Position numbers and translations under genes: made by a program. Source: Moorena bouillonii PNG (GTDB taxonomy: Bacteria; Cyanobacteriota; Cyanobacteriia; Cyanobacteriales; Coleofasciculaceae). From it: 64,000 nt of DNA. Below are positions 27,477-36,521 of the stretch, piece after piece. Under the pieces are notes generated by a model. That model saw only the letters and a program-made list of their open reading frames with translations, did not search any database and was not told where the DNA came from. The stretch spans positions 7,862,802 to 7,926,801 of the forward strand of contig NZ_MKZS01000001.1 in NCBI RefSeq assembly GCF_001942495.1, given 5' to 3'. Positions within the stretch are counted from its first letter, which is position 1; each line of letters starts with the position of its first letter.

Positions 27477-28717
27477 GATTGATTTTCCTCCTTTAATTTT
27501 TGATGAGCTAAGCCCAGCCACAGATCCTCATCAGGATTAGCACTTGACCCCAATTGACAACATTTTTGCCACTGGGTAAGGGCTTTGGTTTTCTGGTTTT
27601 GTCCTTGATAAACCTGAGCTAATAAGCAGTGGGCTGAACCGCGATTGCTGATTTTTTCAATACCTTCTGGACTACTGCCTAAAGAGACCGCGCTCCGGAG
27701 AATTGGTTCTGCTTGCTCCTCTCGCCCTTGCTTGAGTAAAGCCCAACCCAAGTTTTTCATCAGGTCGTATCGAACTTTGATGCTTGCTTGCCCAGCCCCG
27801 GCTAAACCTTTGAAGAGTAAGGGGATAGCTAAGGAGGGTTTGTTGTTAAGAATATGCAAGCGACCTAAGTTGTTATAAGCTTTAACAAAACCGCCTTTTA
27901 CGGCGAATTGGTATTGAGTTCTGGCTTTGTCAAACTGTTGTAAATCTTCGTATACTACAGCTAAGTTGTAGTGAGCTTTGACATTATCAGGATTAAGGGC
28001 TAAGGCTTGCTGATAGTGGGCTTCAGCACTGGCGAGTTGACCCTTGTTATAGTTTTCAAAACCTCTTCTATTAGAAAAATTAGAAAAATTGGGCAGATAA
28101 AAGTTAAAACCTAGTAAGATTAGCAGTAATAACTCCGTCGCCCCGAGCTGGGCTTCCCCATGAAAATGCTTGGGAATACCCAGTCGGATTAATAATTTAT
28201 CAAATCCTTCTTGTCCGGTTTCCGTTAGTTCGCTTATCGCTTGTAATAAGGTCAAAAGACTGGGAAAAGCAATTGCTACTGCTCCCGCAAATCCAGTGCC
28301 TGCTATCAGAAAACGAGGCAGAAGGTCGATTAACAAGCCAAGATTCGCCGTCCAGCCAGCAATGCTCAATCCTCGCCATAACCAATCCCACCATTGCCAG
28401 CGGGCAAGCTCCGCTTCTGTTTCTAAATGCCACCACCAAGCTGTGTCTGGGGGTTCCAAACTAGTTCGCCAGCTGGAAAAATCAATAACTTTGCTGATCT
28501 GCCAAGCATTTTGTTTGAGGCGCACATCCAAGGCAACAAGGGTTTTTTGTTCGTGATAATAATGGTAAACTTTTGCCTGAACAGTAGCGTGAACAAAATC
28601 CCTAGCATTTAAAACTGCAATAATTTGCTCTTCAGACATCGGTGATGCTGAATCTTCCAGGTTATCAAGGGCTATTTCGTAAGTCTTGAGAGCCTCATCT
28701 AAGGGAGGAGTATTCAT
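27449..28717 (-). CDS. Membrane-anchored TPR protein
   Basis: A 422-residue protein. The N-terminal ~110 residues are a soluble helical region (LDEALKTYEIALDNLED; YHEQKTLVALDVRLKQNAW). Three hydrophobic segments follow (SIAGWTANLGLLIDLLPRFL; AGTGFAGAVAIAFPSLLTLL; LLLLILLGFNFYLPNF). The last ~200 residues are canonical TPRs (AEAHYQQALALNPDNVKAHY). It is the first gene of a two-gene reverse-strand operon with the 26,391 gene. The head region may be a protein-interaction module. No enzymatic motif is visible. The upstream region is duplicated as a direct repeat at 29,300. Confidence 0.8.
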   Translation of the reverse strand: MNTPPLDEALKTYEIALDNLEDSASPMSEEQIIAVLNARDFVHATVQAKVYHYYHEQKTLVALDVRLKQNAWQISKVIDFSSWRTSLEPPDTAWWWHLETEAELARWQWWDWLWRGLSIAGWTANLGLLIDLLPRFLIAGTGFAGAVAIAFPSLLTLLQAISELTETGQEGFDKLLIRLGIPKHFHGEAQLGATELLLLILLGFNFYLPNFSNFSNRRGFENYNKGQLASAEAHYQQALALNPDNVKAHYNLAVVYEDLQQFDKARTQYQFAVKGGFVKAYNNLGRLHILNNKPSLAIPLLFKGLAGAGQASIKVRYDLMKNLGWALLKQGREEQAEPILRSAVSLGSSPEGIEKISNRGSAHCLLAQVYQGQNQKTKALTQWQKCCQLGSSANPDEDLWLGLAHQKLKEENQSCGQNNGKP

Positions 28718-28742
28718 TTACTTTGTGGGTCAAAGATGTAAA

Positions 28743-28865
28743 AATTAAACTTAATTGTTCTTCCAACTTATATATTTTATTTTATAGATTTGTACTACTA
28801 AGCTCGAAAAGCTTGACTGTAAGCATTCAGCGGTCAGCCGTCAGCCGTCAGCCAAGGGCATCAGC
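28743..28865. repeat. Long direct repeat, left copy
   Basis: About 110 nt (ATTAAACTTAATTGTTCTTC ... AAGCATTCAGCGGTCAGCC, then a GCCAAGGGCATCAGCTGATAG tail) recur essentially unchanged at 29,300-29,445. They differ only in the number of GGTCAGC/CGTCAGC heptamers. Confidence 0.9.
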
Positions 28866-29051
28866 TGATAGCTGATAGCTGATAGCTGATCGCTGATTTT
28901 TCAGTATCTATAGACTTATCCGGCTAACCACCAAAAGTTATGCAGGAAACTTTCAATACCAGGTTGATCTCCCACAGGACTTACCCACCAAGACCCTTAA
29001 CATCCCGTTTCTCCTTATAAGTCAAAAGCTGAAATCGGTATATAGCATTTC

Positions 29052-29243
29052 TTAAATAGGTGAGGTACACAAGTTGTGGATTAATGGAAATAGGGAATAG
29101 GGAACTAGGGAATGACTTTTTTGAAGTGTCGTCTGTTGCTTGATGTACTTTTGCTGCTCCAATATCAGCCATACCAACTGCTCCCTTGCCAGTTGTTTGA
29201 GGGCTTTTGGCTCTAGCTTGTTCAGTGCGAGTTTTCTGCTCAT
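29052..29243 (-). pseudogene. IS66-like transposase N-terminal fragment
   Basis: The reverse-strand reading MSRKLALNKLEPKALKQLAR EQLVWLILEQQ resembles the start of IS66-type transposases. It then breaks off into a GGGAATAGGGAACTAGGGAA heptamer-like stretch after ~40 residues. No further transposase sequence is present. It lies between the two long direct repeats. Confidence 0.5.
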
Positions 29244-29299
29244 GCTGTTAGGTTACCGATTTTTTCAGTTTTGTCAACCCCCCTCACCTGAATTCTTAC

Positions 29300-29545
29300 A
29301 ATTAAACTTAATTGTTCTTCCAACTTATATATTTTATTTTATAGATTTGTACTACTAAGCTCGAAAAGCTTGACTGTAAGCATTCAGCGGTCAGCCGTCA
29401 GCGGTCAGCCGTCAGCGGTCAGCCGTCAGCCAAGGGCATCAGCTGATAGCACCTCAAGTAACGTGGCACAGGCTTTGGCCTTGGCCTTTAGGCCACGCTA
29501 CGCGAATGGCCACGCTGTGCGAACGACGCTGTGACGTAGCGCATT
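29300..29545. repeat. Long direct repeat, right copy, joined to a composite GGCCACGC repeat
   Basis: The right copy of the direct repeat (29,300-29,447) runs into one copy of the GGCACAGGCTTTGGCC composite unit (29,465-29,530). Confidence 0.85.
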
Positions 29546-29750
29546 AGCTGATAGCTGATCTAGGGGTAATTGCAGCTGGCTCACATTTTTTTGTTCCCGC
29601 TTTTTATTGTAGGGCGCAGGCTAAGTAGTAACAACCGTTAACATCAGCCTTGCAATTGGGTTGAGTGCGGGGCCAGTCTCTACATTGACAAGCAATTGGC
29701 AATTATTGACAATATAGCTATAAACAAGTAGTAAGCAACTAAGTATCCCA
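29546..29750. other. Region upstream of the antitoxin gene
   Basis: About 200 nt with no gene. A CTTGCAATTGGGTTGAG/ATTGGCAATTATTGAC AT-rich part could hold the promoter. Confidence 0.35.
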
Positions 29751-30008
29751 ATGGAGACAATGAACATTGCCCTGCCCTCTCAGATGAAAGAGTTTATTCA
29801 AGCTCAGGTAGCCTTAGGGGGTTATAGCAGCACTAGCGAGTACATTCGAGAGCTAATTCGAGCTGACCAAAAGCAGAAAACTAGATACGCCCTAGAAATG
29901 GAAATTCTCAAAGGACTAAGTAGCCCAGAGCCAACACCAATGACAGCTGACGATTGGGAAGATATTCGGGCCAATATCAGACAGCGGTTTGACCAATCCG
30001 GGAAATAA
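29751..30008 (+). CDS. ParD-like (CopG/RHH) antitoxin without an adjacent toxin
   Basis: An 85-residue ribbon-helix-helix protein: MNIALPSQMKEFIQAQVALG, GYSSTSEYIRELIRADQKQK and an acidic C-terminal tail used by ParD antitoxins to wrap ParE. An ATG at 29,760 is an equally good start (MNIALPS). In complete systems a ParE/RelE toxin overlaps or follows at once. Here the next 350 nt hold heptamer repeats and a terminator and no toxin frame, so the toxin has been lost or acts from elsewhere. Confidence 0.8.
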   Translation: METMNIALPSQMKEFIQAQVALGGYSSTSEYIRELIRADQKQKTRYALEMEILKGLSSPEPTPMTADDWEDIRANIRQRFDQSGK

Positions 30009-30063
30009 CTGATACATCGGATAATTACAGCGTTTCTCATATTAATTAGGTACAAAGGATTTT

Positions 30064-30118
30064 TTCCCGACTCCCGACTCCCGATTCCCGACTCCCGACT
30101 CCCGACTCCCGACTCCCT
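30064..30118. repeat. GACTCCC/GATTCCC heptamer tract
   Basis: Seven or more heptamers directly after the antitoxin gene, at the point where a toxin gene would be expected. Confidence 0.9.
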
Positions 30119-30162
30119 AAAAAAAAATCGGTCAAGTTTGGGTTAACCCCAATCCTTGACCG
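30118..30162 (-). terminator. Rho-independent terminator (reverse strand)
   Basis: Stem CGGTCAAG (30,129-30,136) / CTTGACCG (30,155-30,162) with an inner TTGGG/CCCAA helix, followed on the reverse strand by about ten T residues. Confidence 0.7.
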
Positions 30163-30366
30163 AATTCTGTACTTTAACGTTCCACAAGTACAGCTTAAAA
30201 TCGATAATTTCAGATCTCAATTATGCCATGATTACCGAGTTAGTCAGCAACTGCTGAAAAGCAATAACATCCCAACTCATTTTGCTTCATGCTGCTTCAT
30301 CCTCCTCCACAAAACATCCTTAACAAGTCCTGATTTGCCAGGGGGCAACCCTGGCAATATCCTATC

Positions 30367-30579
30367 TTAATCTACGTAAAAGTATCGAATCAAAAAGGTC
30401 ATAACCTCACCAGGATTTCCCGTCGGCTCCGGAGTGCTCCACTCGTCCGGATCCGCATACTTAAGGGAATAAATGGCATTAATTGTTTTGCGAACCTTTT
30501 CAGGAGAACCGATCAAAAGGAGCTTGGCTTTCTTGGGTTTAGAACCTTGGTTGTCGGAAGGAGGAAAATTGTTACTCAT
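30367..30579 (-). CDS. Conserved small hypothetical protein
   Basis: A 70-residue protein with a Lys/Pro-rich start and the motif KLLLIGSPEKVRKTINAIYS, then LKYADPDEWSTPEPTGNPGE and an aromatic end IRYFYVD. The composition and clean frame look coding. I recall similar short proteins in filamentous cyanobacteria but know no function. A terminator lies ~200 nt downstream at 30,118-30,162. Confidence 0.6.
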   Translation of the reverse strand: MSNNFPPSDNQGSKPKKAKLLLIGSPEKVRKTINAIYSLKYADPDEWSTPEPTGNPGEVMTFLIRYFYVD

Positions 30580-31312
30580 CTGAAATTATGGATTGATTTT
30601 GTGGACACTATTAATTTATCAACAAATAAATATATTGTCAAGGGGTTTAGAAAATTTTTTTTTATTAAGAAATCGGGAATTGGGAATCGGCAAAAGTTTT
30701 TACTTGTATAGATTTTTAAGAAGATTACTGGTCAGGTGGGCAGTGCCTAATACCAATTCAAACGCTGACCATTGTTTTGCTAAGCACTGCCCACCCTACA
30801 TCTACTATTGAGCATGCTAATACCAAGTAAGGTTTGTGTTTTGTTCGACTGATGTTGAAAAGACTAGCTACTGCTTAAAAAGATCTCAACTAGGTTCTAT
30901 AGCACTACGCATTCAGATGTTTGACATTGTCTTGATGCAGCGCGGTCATGGGGAGGCACCTCTGCATCGCTCCTAAACTCCGAAACGTGAGTCTAGCTTA
31001 CTTCTGACTTCTTACTTCTTACTTGCGGACTTGCGCGTAGCGCTATATTAGGACTAAACCCGTCCCCATTTCTAGTAAAATTAATCTCTTTGATGGCAAA
31101 AAAAAAAGCAAGTTATAAATTAACTTGCAAAAGATTTAACCCGATAGATTTTGTGAATTTTATTGGATTATCAACCAAATAATGCCATTATCATCTAATA
31201 GCATTATTTGGCTTCTAGGTGCAACAGGTATCCGTGTAGGAATTGTGATAATTTTTGATGCCATATTGCCTACTCCCTGTTCCTATGATCCGTTGTTCCC
31301 TTTGCTATACAG
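30580..31312. other. Intergenic region with two inverted repeats and a terminator
   Basis: Holds a GTGGGCAGTGCC / GCACTGCCCAC inverted pair (30,736-30,793, ~36-nt loop), a perfect 11-bp CCAAATAATGC / GCATTATTTGG hairpin with a 15-nt loop (31,175-31,211), and the terminator at 31,098-31,128. No gene seen. Confidence 0.6.
31098..31128 (-). terminator. Rho-independent terminator of the antiporter gene
   Basis: Reverse-strand stem GCAAGTTA / TAACTTGC with a 5-nt loop, followed by ten T residues. It is ~185 nt beyond the antiporter stop. Confidence 0.75.
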
Positions 31313-33241
31313 CTAGTTCACACTACTTTCATCTACTGTTGAATTCGATGCCCCTGTAGCAATTGGCAATTCCTCGACTTTGGGTAGCTTTTCGAGGGCC
31401 AGACGAGACGAAGACGTCCCACCGGATAAACGCTTGAGAAGTTTTGGTCTAGGGTCATGGAGCAAGTAAATAATATTATCCCCCGGTTGCCAATCTTCAT
31501 TCCCACTCGCCACTTGAAAACTCTTTTCCCTTTCCACTAGCAAAGGTACCAGTTCTCCAGAGCGAATTAAGGCATTTAGATGAGCTCGCTGAAAACCAAA
31601 TCCAGCTTCCTTGAGAGTGGTTTTGCCCAACTTGATTTGCCCATCATTAATGTACTGGATCCAAGTTTTGATCGGTAGTTGTGCCATGAAGGCCTGATTA
31701 ACCTTGGTTTTATTGTTGTTGCTATTGACTTGGGGGTCACGAGGAAACACTGCTAAGACTCGCGGTGGATTAAACTCCTCTGCTGCTCGTTGAGCCAATA
31801 CCAAGTTAATTTCGCCATTCTTGGTCATTGCTAGGAACGTTCCCACCGATTCGATGCCAGCTTCTTCTAGAACATCCACATCCAAACCACTGCTTTGGAA
31901 AACCCGCAGATTTTCGTCCCTTGCTTTTTGGCATGCTTCTGGGTCTGTATCAATCAGCACAACAGACTCTCCTCGTTCTTGAAACAAACGAGCAATCAGA
32001 CGGCTCATCGGATTACAACCGATAATTACAGCACCAGTTGCCTCCTCCTCTGGGTTAAGTTTTAGCCATTTGGCGACCCAACGAGCGGTCAAACCTTGTA
32101 AAACTACCGTCAACATAATGGTGAGGAATACCAAGGCTTTAATCGAGTCACCACCATTAAACCCCCGTTCCGTCAGGAGAATGGCAAACAAGGAAGCCAC
32201 AGAAGCACTGACAATTCCCTTAGGACCAATCCAGGACACAAATAATTTTTGCCGCCAATTGAGATCACTATTCCAAGTACAAACCACCACACTGATGGGG
32301 CGCACCACCAACATCAACACCAAGACGGTAAAGATACTGCCCCAGCCTAGGGCAAACACACTGGCGATGGATAGGTCAGCGGAGAGGAGTACGAATAACA
32401 TGGAAACCCCAAGGACAGTTAATTGTCCCTTGAAGCGTCGCAACAAGCGCTCTTCAGGCAGGTCAGAGGCTCCCATCACTACTCCAGCCACTACCGTTGC
32501 CATCAAACCGGATTCAGAGCGAACCATCTGAGCCAAGCCAAACAAACCCCACATGCCAGCCAGTACCACCAAGTTTTTGAGTTCTTCTGAGATGAAGCGT
32601 GCTTGCTTGAGAAGAAACCCCATTAACCAGCCCCCTAAGCCCCCAATAACAGCACCGGTGCTCAAACGAAGACCTAGACCCACAAATGCTGCATTTGCAC
32701 CACCATCACTATTTAAAATTGTGTCCAGGACAACCACTGCCAGAATTGCCCCGACTGGATCAATGAGAACCCCTTCCCCTTCTAGGAGGGTTTCTACACG
32801 TCGATCCACTTTCACCTGTTTTAGCAGAGGGCTAATCACCGTTGGTCCGGTGACCACCACTAGAGAGGCATAGAGAAAAGCAATCGGCCAAGGAAACTCC
32901 CCTAGCCAGTGAGCCGCCATACCACCTCCTAACAGGGTAATCAGTGTTCCTATGGTAACTAGATTTCTCAGACTACCAGACACTTTGCCCAGATCCCGCA
33001 GATCTAGGTTAAGCCCTCCTTCAAACAGAATAACTGCCACTGAGAGGGCAACAATTACCTCTAGACCAACCCCTAGCTTCTGTGGGTGCAAAAGACCGAA
33101 GCCATCTGGTCCGAGTAGAGTGCCAAACATCAGCAAAAAGACAATGCTGGGAATTTTTAAATACTCACCCATTACCTGGGCACTGATCCCAGCGAAGATG
33201 GCGATAACCATCTGTAGGGTTAGTTCAAATGAGCTTTCCAT
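31313..33241 (-). CDS. CPA1-type Na+(K+)/H+ antiporter with C-terminal RCK/TrkA-N domain
   Basis: A 642-residue membrane protein. Residues ~1-390 form a 12-13-segment exchanger (GEYLKIPSIVFLLMFGTLLG; SVAVILFEGGLNL; VVVTGPTVISPLLKQ with GVLIDPVGAILAVV; SWIGPKGIVSASVASL). A nucleotide-binding RCK domain follows (AVIIGCNPMSRLIARLFQER, VLIDTDPEACQKA), then a TrkA-C-like tail (GDNIIYLLHDPRP). It likely exchanges Na+ or K+ for H+ in pH and salt homeostasis, gated by NAD(H) or ATP binding at the RCK domain. It is transcribed away from the GT39 gene across a 1-kb gap. Confidence 0.92.
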   Translation of the reverse strand: MESSFELTLQMVIAIFAGISAQVMGEYLKIPSIVFLLMFGTLLGPDGFGLLHPQKLGVGLEVIVALSVAVILFEGGLNLDLRDLGKVSGSLRNLVTIGTLITLLGGGMAAHWLGEFPWPIAFLYASLVVVTGPTVISPLLKQVKVDRRVETLLEGEGVLIDPVGAILAVVVLDTILNSDGGANAAFVGLGLRLSTGAVIGGLGGWLMGFLLKQARFISEELKNLVVLAGMWGLFGLAQMVRSESGLMATVVAGVVMGASDLPEERLLRRFKGQLTVLGVSMLFVLLSADLSIASVFALGWGSIFTVLVLMLVVRPISVVVCTWNSDLNWRQKLFVSWIGPKGIVSASVASLFAILLTERGFNGGDSIKALVFLTIMLTVVLQGLTARWVAKWLKLNPEEEATGAVIIGCNPMSRLIARLFQERGESVVLIDTDPEACQKARDENLRVFQSSGLDVDVLEEAGIESVGTFLAMTKNGEINLVLAQRAAEEFNPPRVLAVFPRDPQVNSNNNKTKVNQAFMAQLPIKTWIQYINDGQIKLGKTTLKEAGFGFQRAHLNALIRSGELVPLLVEREKSFQVASGNEDWQPGDNIIYLLHDPRPKLLKRLSGGTSSSRLALEKLPKVEELPIATGASNSTVDESSVN

Positions 33242-34287
33242 ATGCGTAAGTGTCGCAAGTGATCAACTTAGGTAGAAATTCCTCATTATTCTGTGTTCAA
33301 CTCCATGGCCTGGCTTGGTCAACAAGTGATCGGTTAGCAGTGAATCTGAACTTGAGGTAAGTTCTAGAACATTGCTCGTAGCAGTCGATGGTCAATGACT
33401 CAGCTATAGGTCACAGTAATAAAACCGTCTATAGCCTATCTTAAGCATGCCCTTTGTGTCCTGGTAGTGTATCACTTTCATAGGACTTATTACAGAAGTA
33501 GGCAACTTTGGAACTTCGGAACAGTGAACAGGTAAGGATTCTGGAGAAGATTTTTTAACTTTGGCAACAGGTCTTGAAAAAAACTCAAGTTTGAATTACT
33601 CAAGAGTGTAAGCAAAGCTGTTTGCTGTTGTGCCTTACTTAAACGATTGCTGACCAACACTTCCTCCCGGAGATAACATTGAGCGAGTGTAAATAGTCAT
33701 GGGGAGGTTTGAGAGTGTCTGTTACCAGCTCATCCTCCTCTTTGTCTAATTAGTTTTGTTTATATTGTGTTTATCTTGTGTATAATTGTCAGACTTTGCC
33801 ATTAGTCAGCAATCTAATCATTAATTCCAGCCATAGCTCACACTACTCATAGGTCAAAGGTTTTTCTACGTTGATTGGTAATTTAAAAAAAAATTAAGTT
33901 TTAATTCATGCTGGATAGTTTAGCACCGTCAGTTCCACAACGGACATTCCATCACTGACGGTAAACAGCTTCAACAGAATTGCCTTTTCACCCTCGCGCG
34001 AGACGATTAGTTAGAGACGATTAGTTAGAGACGATTAGTTTTCGGACATAATTGAAAGGTTAAAGGTAAAAAGTGTACTGCTGTGGTGAAGAACACCAGA
34101 CAACGGGGTTAGTAGATTAGATAGGATGGCTAGCAGGATTGGGATAATCCCCCAAGTAGAACCGAAAAATTCGATGATGGCTCGTGGTCTGGTGGGGAAC
34201 AGTAAAATTAGCTTGCTTAATGGTTTTTTGTTAAACTTCTAGCTTTAATTATGAATTATTGGTAAAGGTAAAGGTAAAGGTAAATTT
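33242..34287. other. 1.05-kb divergent intergenic region
   Basis: No gene recognised. It contains a TATAAT at 33,781-33,786 with weak upstream TTGTTT, three GACGATTAGTTAGA units at 34,006-34,042, and four GGTAAA hexamers at 34,262-34,284 just before the GT39 start, which place a purine-rich tract at the ribosome site. Confidence 0.4.
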
Positions 34288-35631
34288 ATGGATCATAAAA
34301 CGTTTACTTGGGGTGGCTCGGGAAACCGCATACGTAGAACTCAACGCTGGATTGAGAGATTGTCGCTGTTAGGGTTACTCCTAGCAGCACTATTGTTGTT
34401 TAGCATTAATTTGGGCAGTGGCTCGTTGGAAGAGGTAGAGCAAAGCATAAGTCATCTTGCTACTCAACTACTTTCAGCAAAGGGGGAATTTGGGCAGTGG
34501 CTTTACCCAACTCTCGAAGGTGAAACCCTAATTGAACACCCCCCCCTACTAGCCTGGCTGATTGCGGTGGCTTATCAGTTTGGTGGTGTCAACGAGTGGA
34601 CTACGCGCTTACCTAGTGCCATCCTCAGTGTTCTGTCGGTACTGCTAGTCTATGGTCTTGCTACAGAAATCTTCCCCTGCCGTCAGAAGGCTATTTTCTC
34701 TAGCTTGATTTACCTAACGTTCTTACCAATAGCCCATTATGGGCGTATGGCAATCCTGGATGGAGCTAATCTGTGCTTTGTGGTGTTGATGATGTGGTGT
34801 GTGTTGCGATCGCGTCGGGACTCACGCTGGTCACTGCCAGCGGGGATCGGATTAGGCTTGATTTTCCTCACTAAGGGGATCCTGGTGGCATTGTTGATCA
34901 CAGCGATCGCTCTGTTGTTTCTAGCATGGGATACGCCCAGACTCCTCACGTCTACTTATTGGTGGTTAGGATTGCTCTTAGGCTATAGTCCTGCTCTTGC
35001 TTGGTACACTGTGCCATTGCTGGTACAGGATCAAAGAGCTGTTACTACAACTAAAGCCATTCTCTACGAGTCCCTACGCCCGATCTGGACAGCAGTGGAT
35101 GGGCAAAATCGCCTGCCTTGGTATTACCTGGGGGAAATGTTAAAATTTTCCGCACCTTGGTTACTGTTCTTTTCCTACTGGTTACAGCAGGCTTGGAAGA
35201 ATCGCCATTGGGGCTGGGCTAAATTGGTACTGGTATGGGCTGGCGGTTACTTGATCGCCATTTCCCTTCTTGCCACTAAATTGCCTGGGTATGTGTTACC
35301 AGTTTACCCAGCATTAGCCCTTGCTGGTGGAGCCCAACTCACAGACATTTGGCATTGGCCTTCTGGCAAATCTTATCCCCGTTTTTGGAGTATTGGTTTA
35401 AGTCTGCTAGGTGTCGCTACCATTACTGTGATGCTTCACTTCGGGATTAGGAAAGCTTTTGACCTCAGCTCCTGGCTGTTCTTCGCTTGTGTCCCTTTAA
35501 CCATGGTTATAGCAGGGATGCTGGTTGCCCGACAGGATAGACAATTTATGGTAATTTTATTCTGGGGAACCTATATTTCACTACTGATTTTGATGTCTTC
35601 TGACCCTGAGATTTGGCAATTGCTGATCTAG
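34288..35631 (+). CDS. GT39/ArnT-like glycosyltransferase (PMT family)
   Basis: A 447-residue polytopic membrane protein with about ten hydrophobic segments. The N-terminal LEEVEQSISHLATQL and EHPPLLAWLIAVAYQFGGVNEWTTRLPSA are the PMT/ArnT signature: an acidic extracytoplasmic loop and the HPPL(L)xW motif. GRMAILDGANLCFVVLMM follows. Such enzymes move a sugar from a polyprenyl-phosphate donor to protein or lipid on the outer face of the membrane. Acceptor and sugar are unknown. It is a single-gene unit flanked by long gaps. The usual leading DE motif is partly altered (SLEEVE), which may affect activity. Confidence 0.85.
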   Translation: MDHKTFTWGGSGNRIRRTQRWIERLSLLGLLLAALLLFSINLGSGSLEEVEQSISHLATQLLSAKGEFGQWLYPTLEGETLIEHPPLLAWLIAVAYQFGGVNEWTTRLPSAILSVLSVLLVYGLATEIFPCRQKAIFSSLIYLTFLPIAHYGRMAILDGANLCFVVLMMWCVLRSRRDSRWSLPAGIGLGLIFLTKGILVALLITAIALLFLAWDTPRLLTSTYWWLGLLLGYSPALAWYTVPLLVQDQRAVTTTKAILYESLRPIWTAVDGQNRLPWYYLGEMLKFSAPWLLFFSYWLQQAWKNRHWGWAKLVLVWAGGYLIAISLLATKLPGYVLPVYPALALAGGAQLTDIWHWPSGKSYPRFWSIGLSLLGVATITVMLHFGIRKAFDLSSWLFFACVPLTMVIAGMLVARQDRQFMVILFWGTYISLLILMSSDPEIWQLLI

Positions 35632-36104
35632 TTCAACTTATTGCTTAATACTGGTCTGCTTGAGTAATGGAAATTGAAGCCAGCCAGAAGAATTGATGAT
35701 GCCCCTGACTGGATGTTATTTATACAATATCCCAATTGAGTGATTAAAAGCTAGATTGGGAAGTTTCCATAAATGGGGATGGAAATTGATACACCGCTTT
35801 CTTAACAGACAGTGATCAAGTTGGCATGGAGCTATCAGCAGTCAGCTGACGCGCTACTTTCCGGCTTTGCAAACAGCTAATGTTTTGGGAGCCTGGGTTT
35901 ATCAAGAGAGTAAGCTTATGGGCTCCTTTTCAAACCACGCTTACTGTTTAAAGCCTCGTGGATTGGTTCTCTTGAGGGCATCATCAATGGCTACTTGCAG
36001 AGCGTTTCAAGTAGCGCTAATGCTGATAACTGACGGCGGAATGCTGACATTTTGAGCGAAAGCACATTTACCGGTTAAGGCGTTCTAAGCCTTGTCTATT
36101 CGGC
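35632..36104. other. Intergenic region
   Basis: A 473-nt gap. 35,827-36,050 has scattered GTCAGCTGACGCGC and CTGATAACTGACGG repeat-like pieces. A 62-codon open frame at 35,867 has no family features and is not called. Confidence 0.4.
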
Positions 36105-36521
36105 TCAGGATGCCTCAAGTGCTTCTTCTTCTGTTTCATCAAGTTGTTTAAGGTGAATGTGCTTGCGTCCCAGGGTGATTTCAAACTGGTCCCCTGGTTC
36201 TAAACCCATTTGTTTCGTGTAAGCCGAGCCAATCAGAAGATTGCCGTTAGACTGCACACTAATCCGATAGCTGGCACTGCGTCCGCCACGACCATTGCCA
36301 TTGACTTTGCTGTCTAATTCAATCCCCTCCGCATCAATAAGGGCATTGAGGAACTTCATCATATTGACTCGCTCTACTCCGTTTTTTGTCACGGTGTAGT
36401 AGCCACAGGCTCTAGCTTTTTCTTCTTTGCTCAGGCCACCTAGGTTTTTGACTTTCTCCACCAATGCTTGGCCCTGCAGAGGAACGATCGGAGCAGCCAT
36501 GTTTTTCTTTTTAGCCATCAA
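36105..36521 (-). CDS. cyAbrB-type transcriptional regulator
   Basis: A 138-residue cyanobacterial AbrB-like protein. The first half has KVKNLGGLSKEEKARACGYY and TVTKNGVERVNMMKFLNALI, diagnostic of cyAbrB2 (Sll0822-like) proteins. The C-terminal AbrB-type DNA-binding beta structure reads SYRISVQSNGNLLIGSAYTK followed by LEPGDQFEITLG. cyAbrB2 regulators act broadly on nitrogen and carbon acquisition, fermentation genes and redox balance. Start may be the first or second of two adjacent Met codons. It is divergent from the Rrf2 gene across 644 nt. Confidence 0.93.
   Translation of the reverse strand: MMAKKKNMAAPIVPLQGQALVEKVKNLGGLSKEEKARACGYYTVTKNGVERVNMMKFLNALIDAEGIELDSKVNGNGRGGRSASYRISVQSNGNLLIGSAYTKQMGLEPGDQFEITLGRKHIHLKQLDETEEEALEAS

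Noticed and set aside
32070..33275. Several long plus-strand open frames opposite the antiporter gene
   Set aside because: They are antisense shadows of a well-conserved 642-residue transporter and are rich in Thr, Pro and Arg without family motifs.
35867..36055. 62-codon open frame upstream of cyAbrB
   Set aside because: No ribosome site, no family features, and it runs into CTGATAACTGAC repeat-like sequence.
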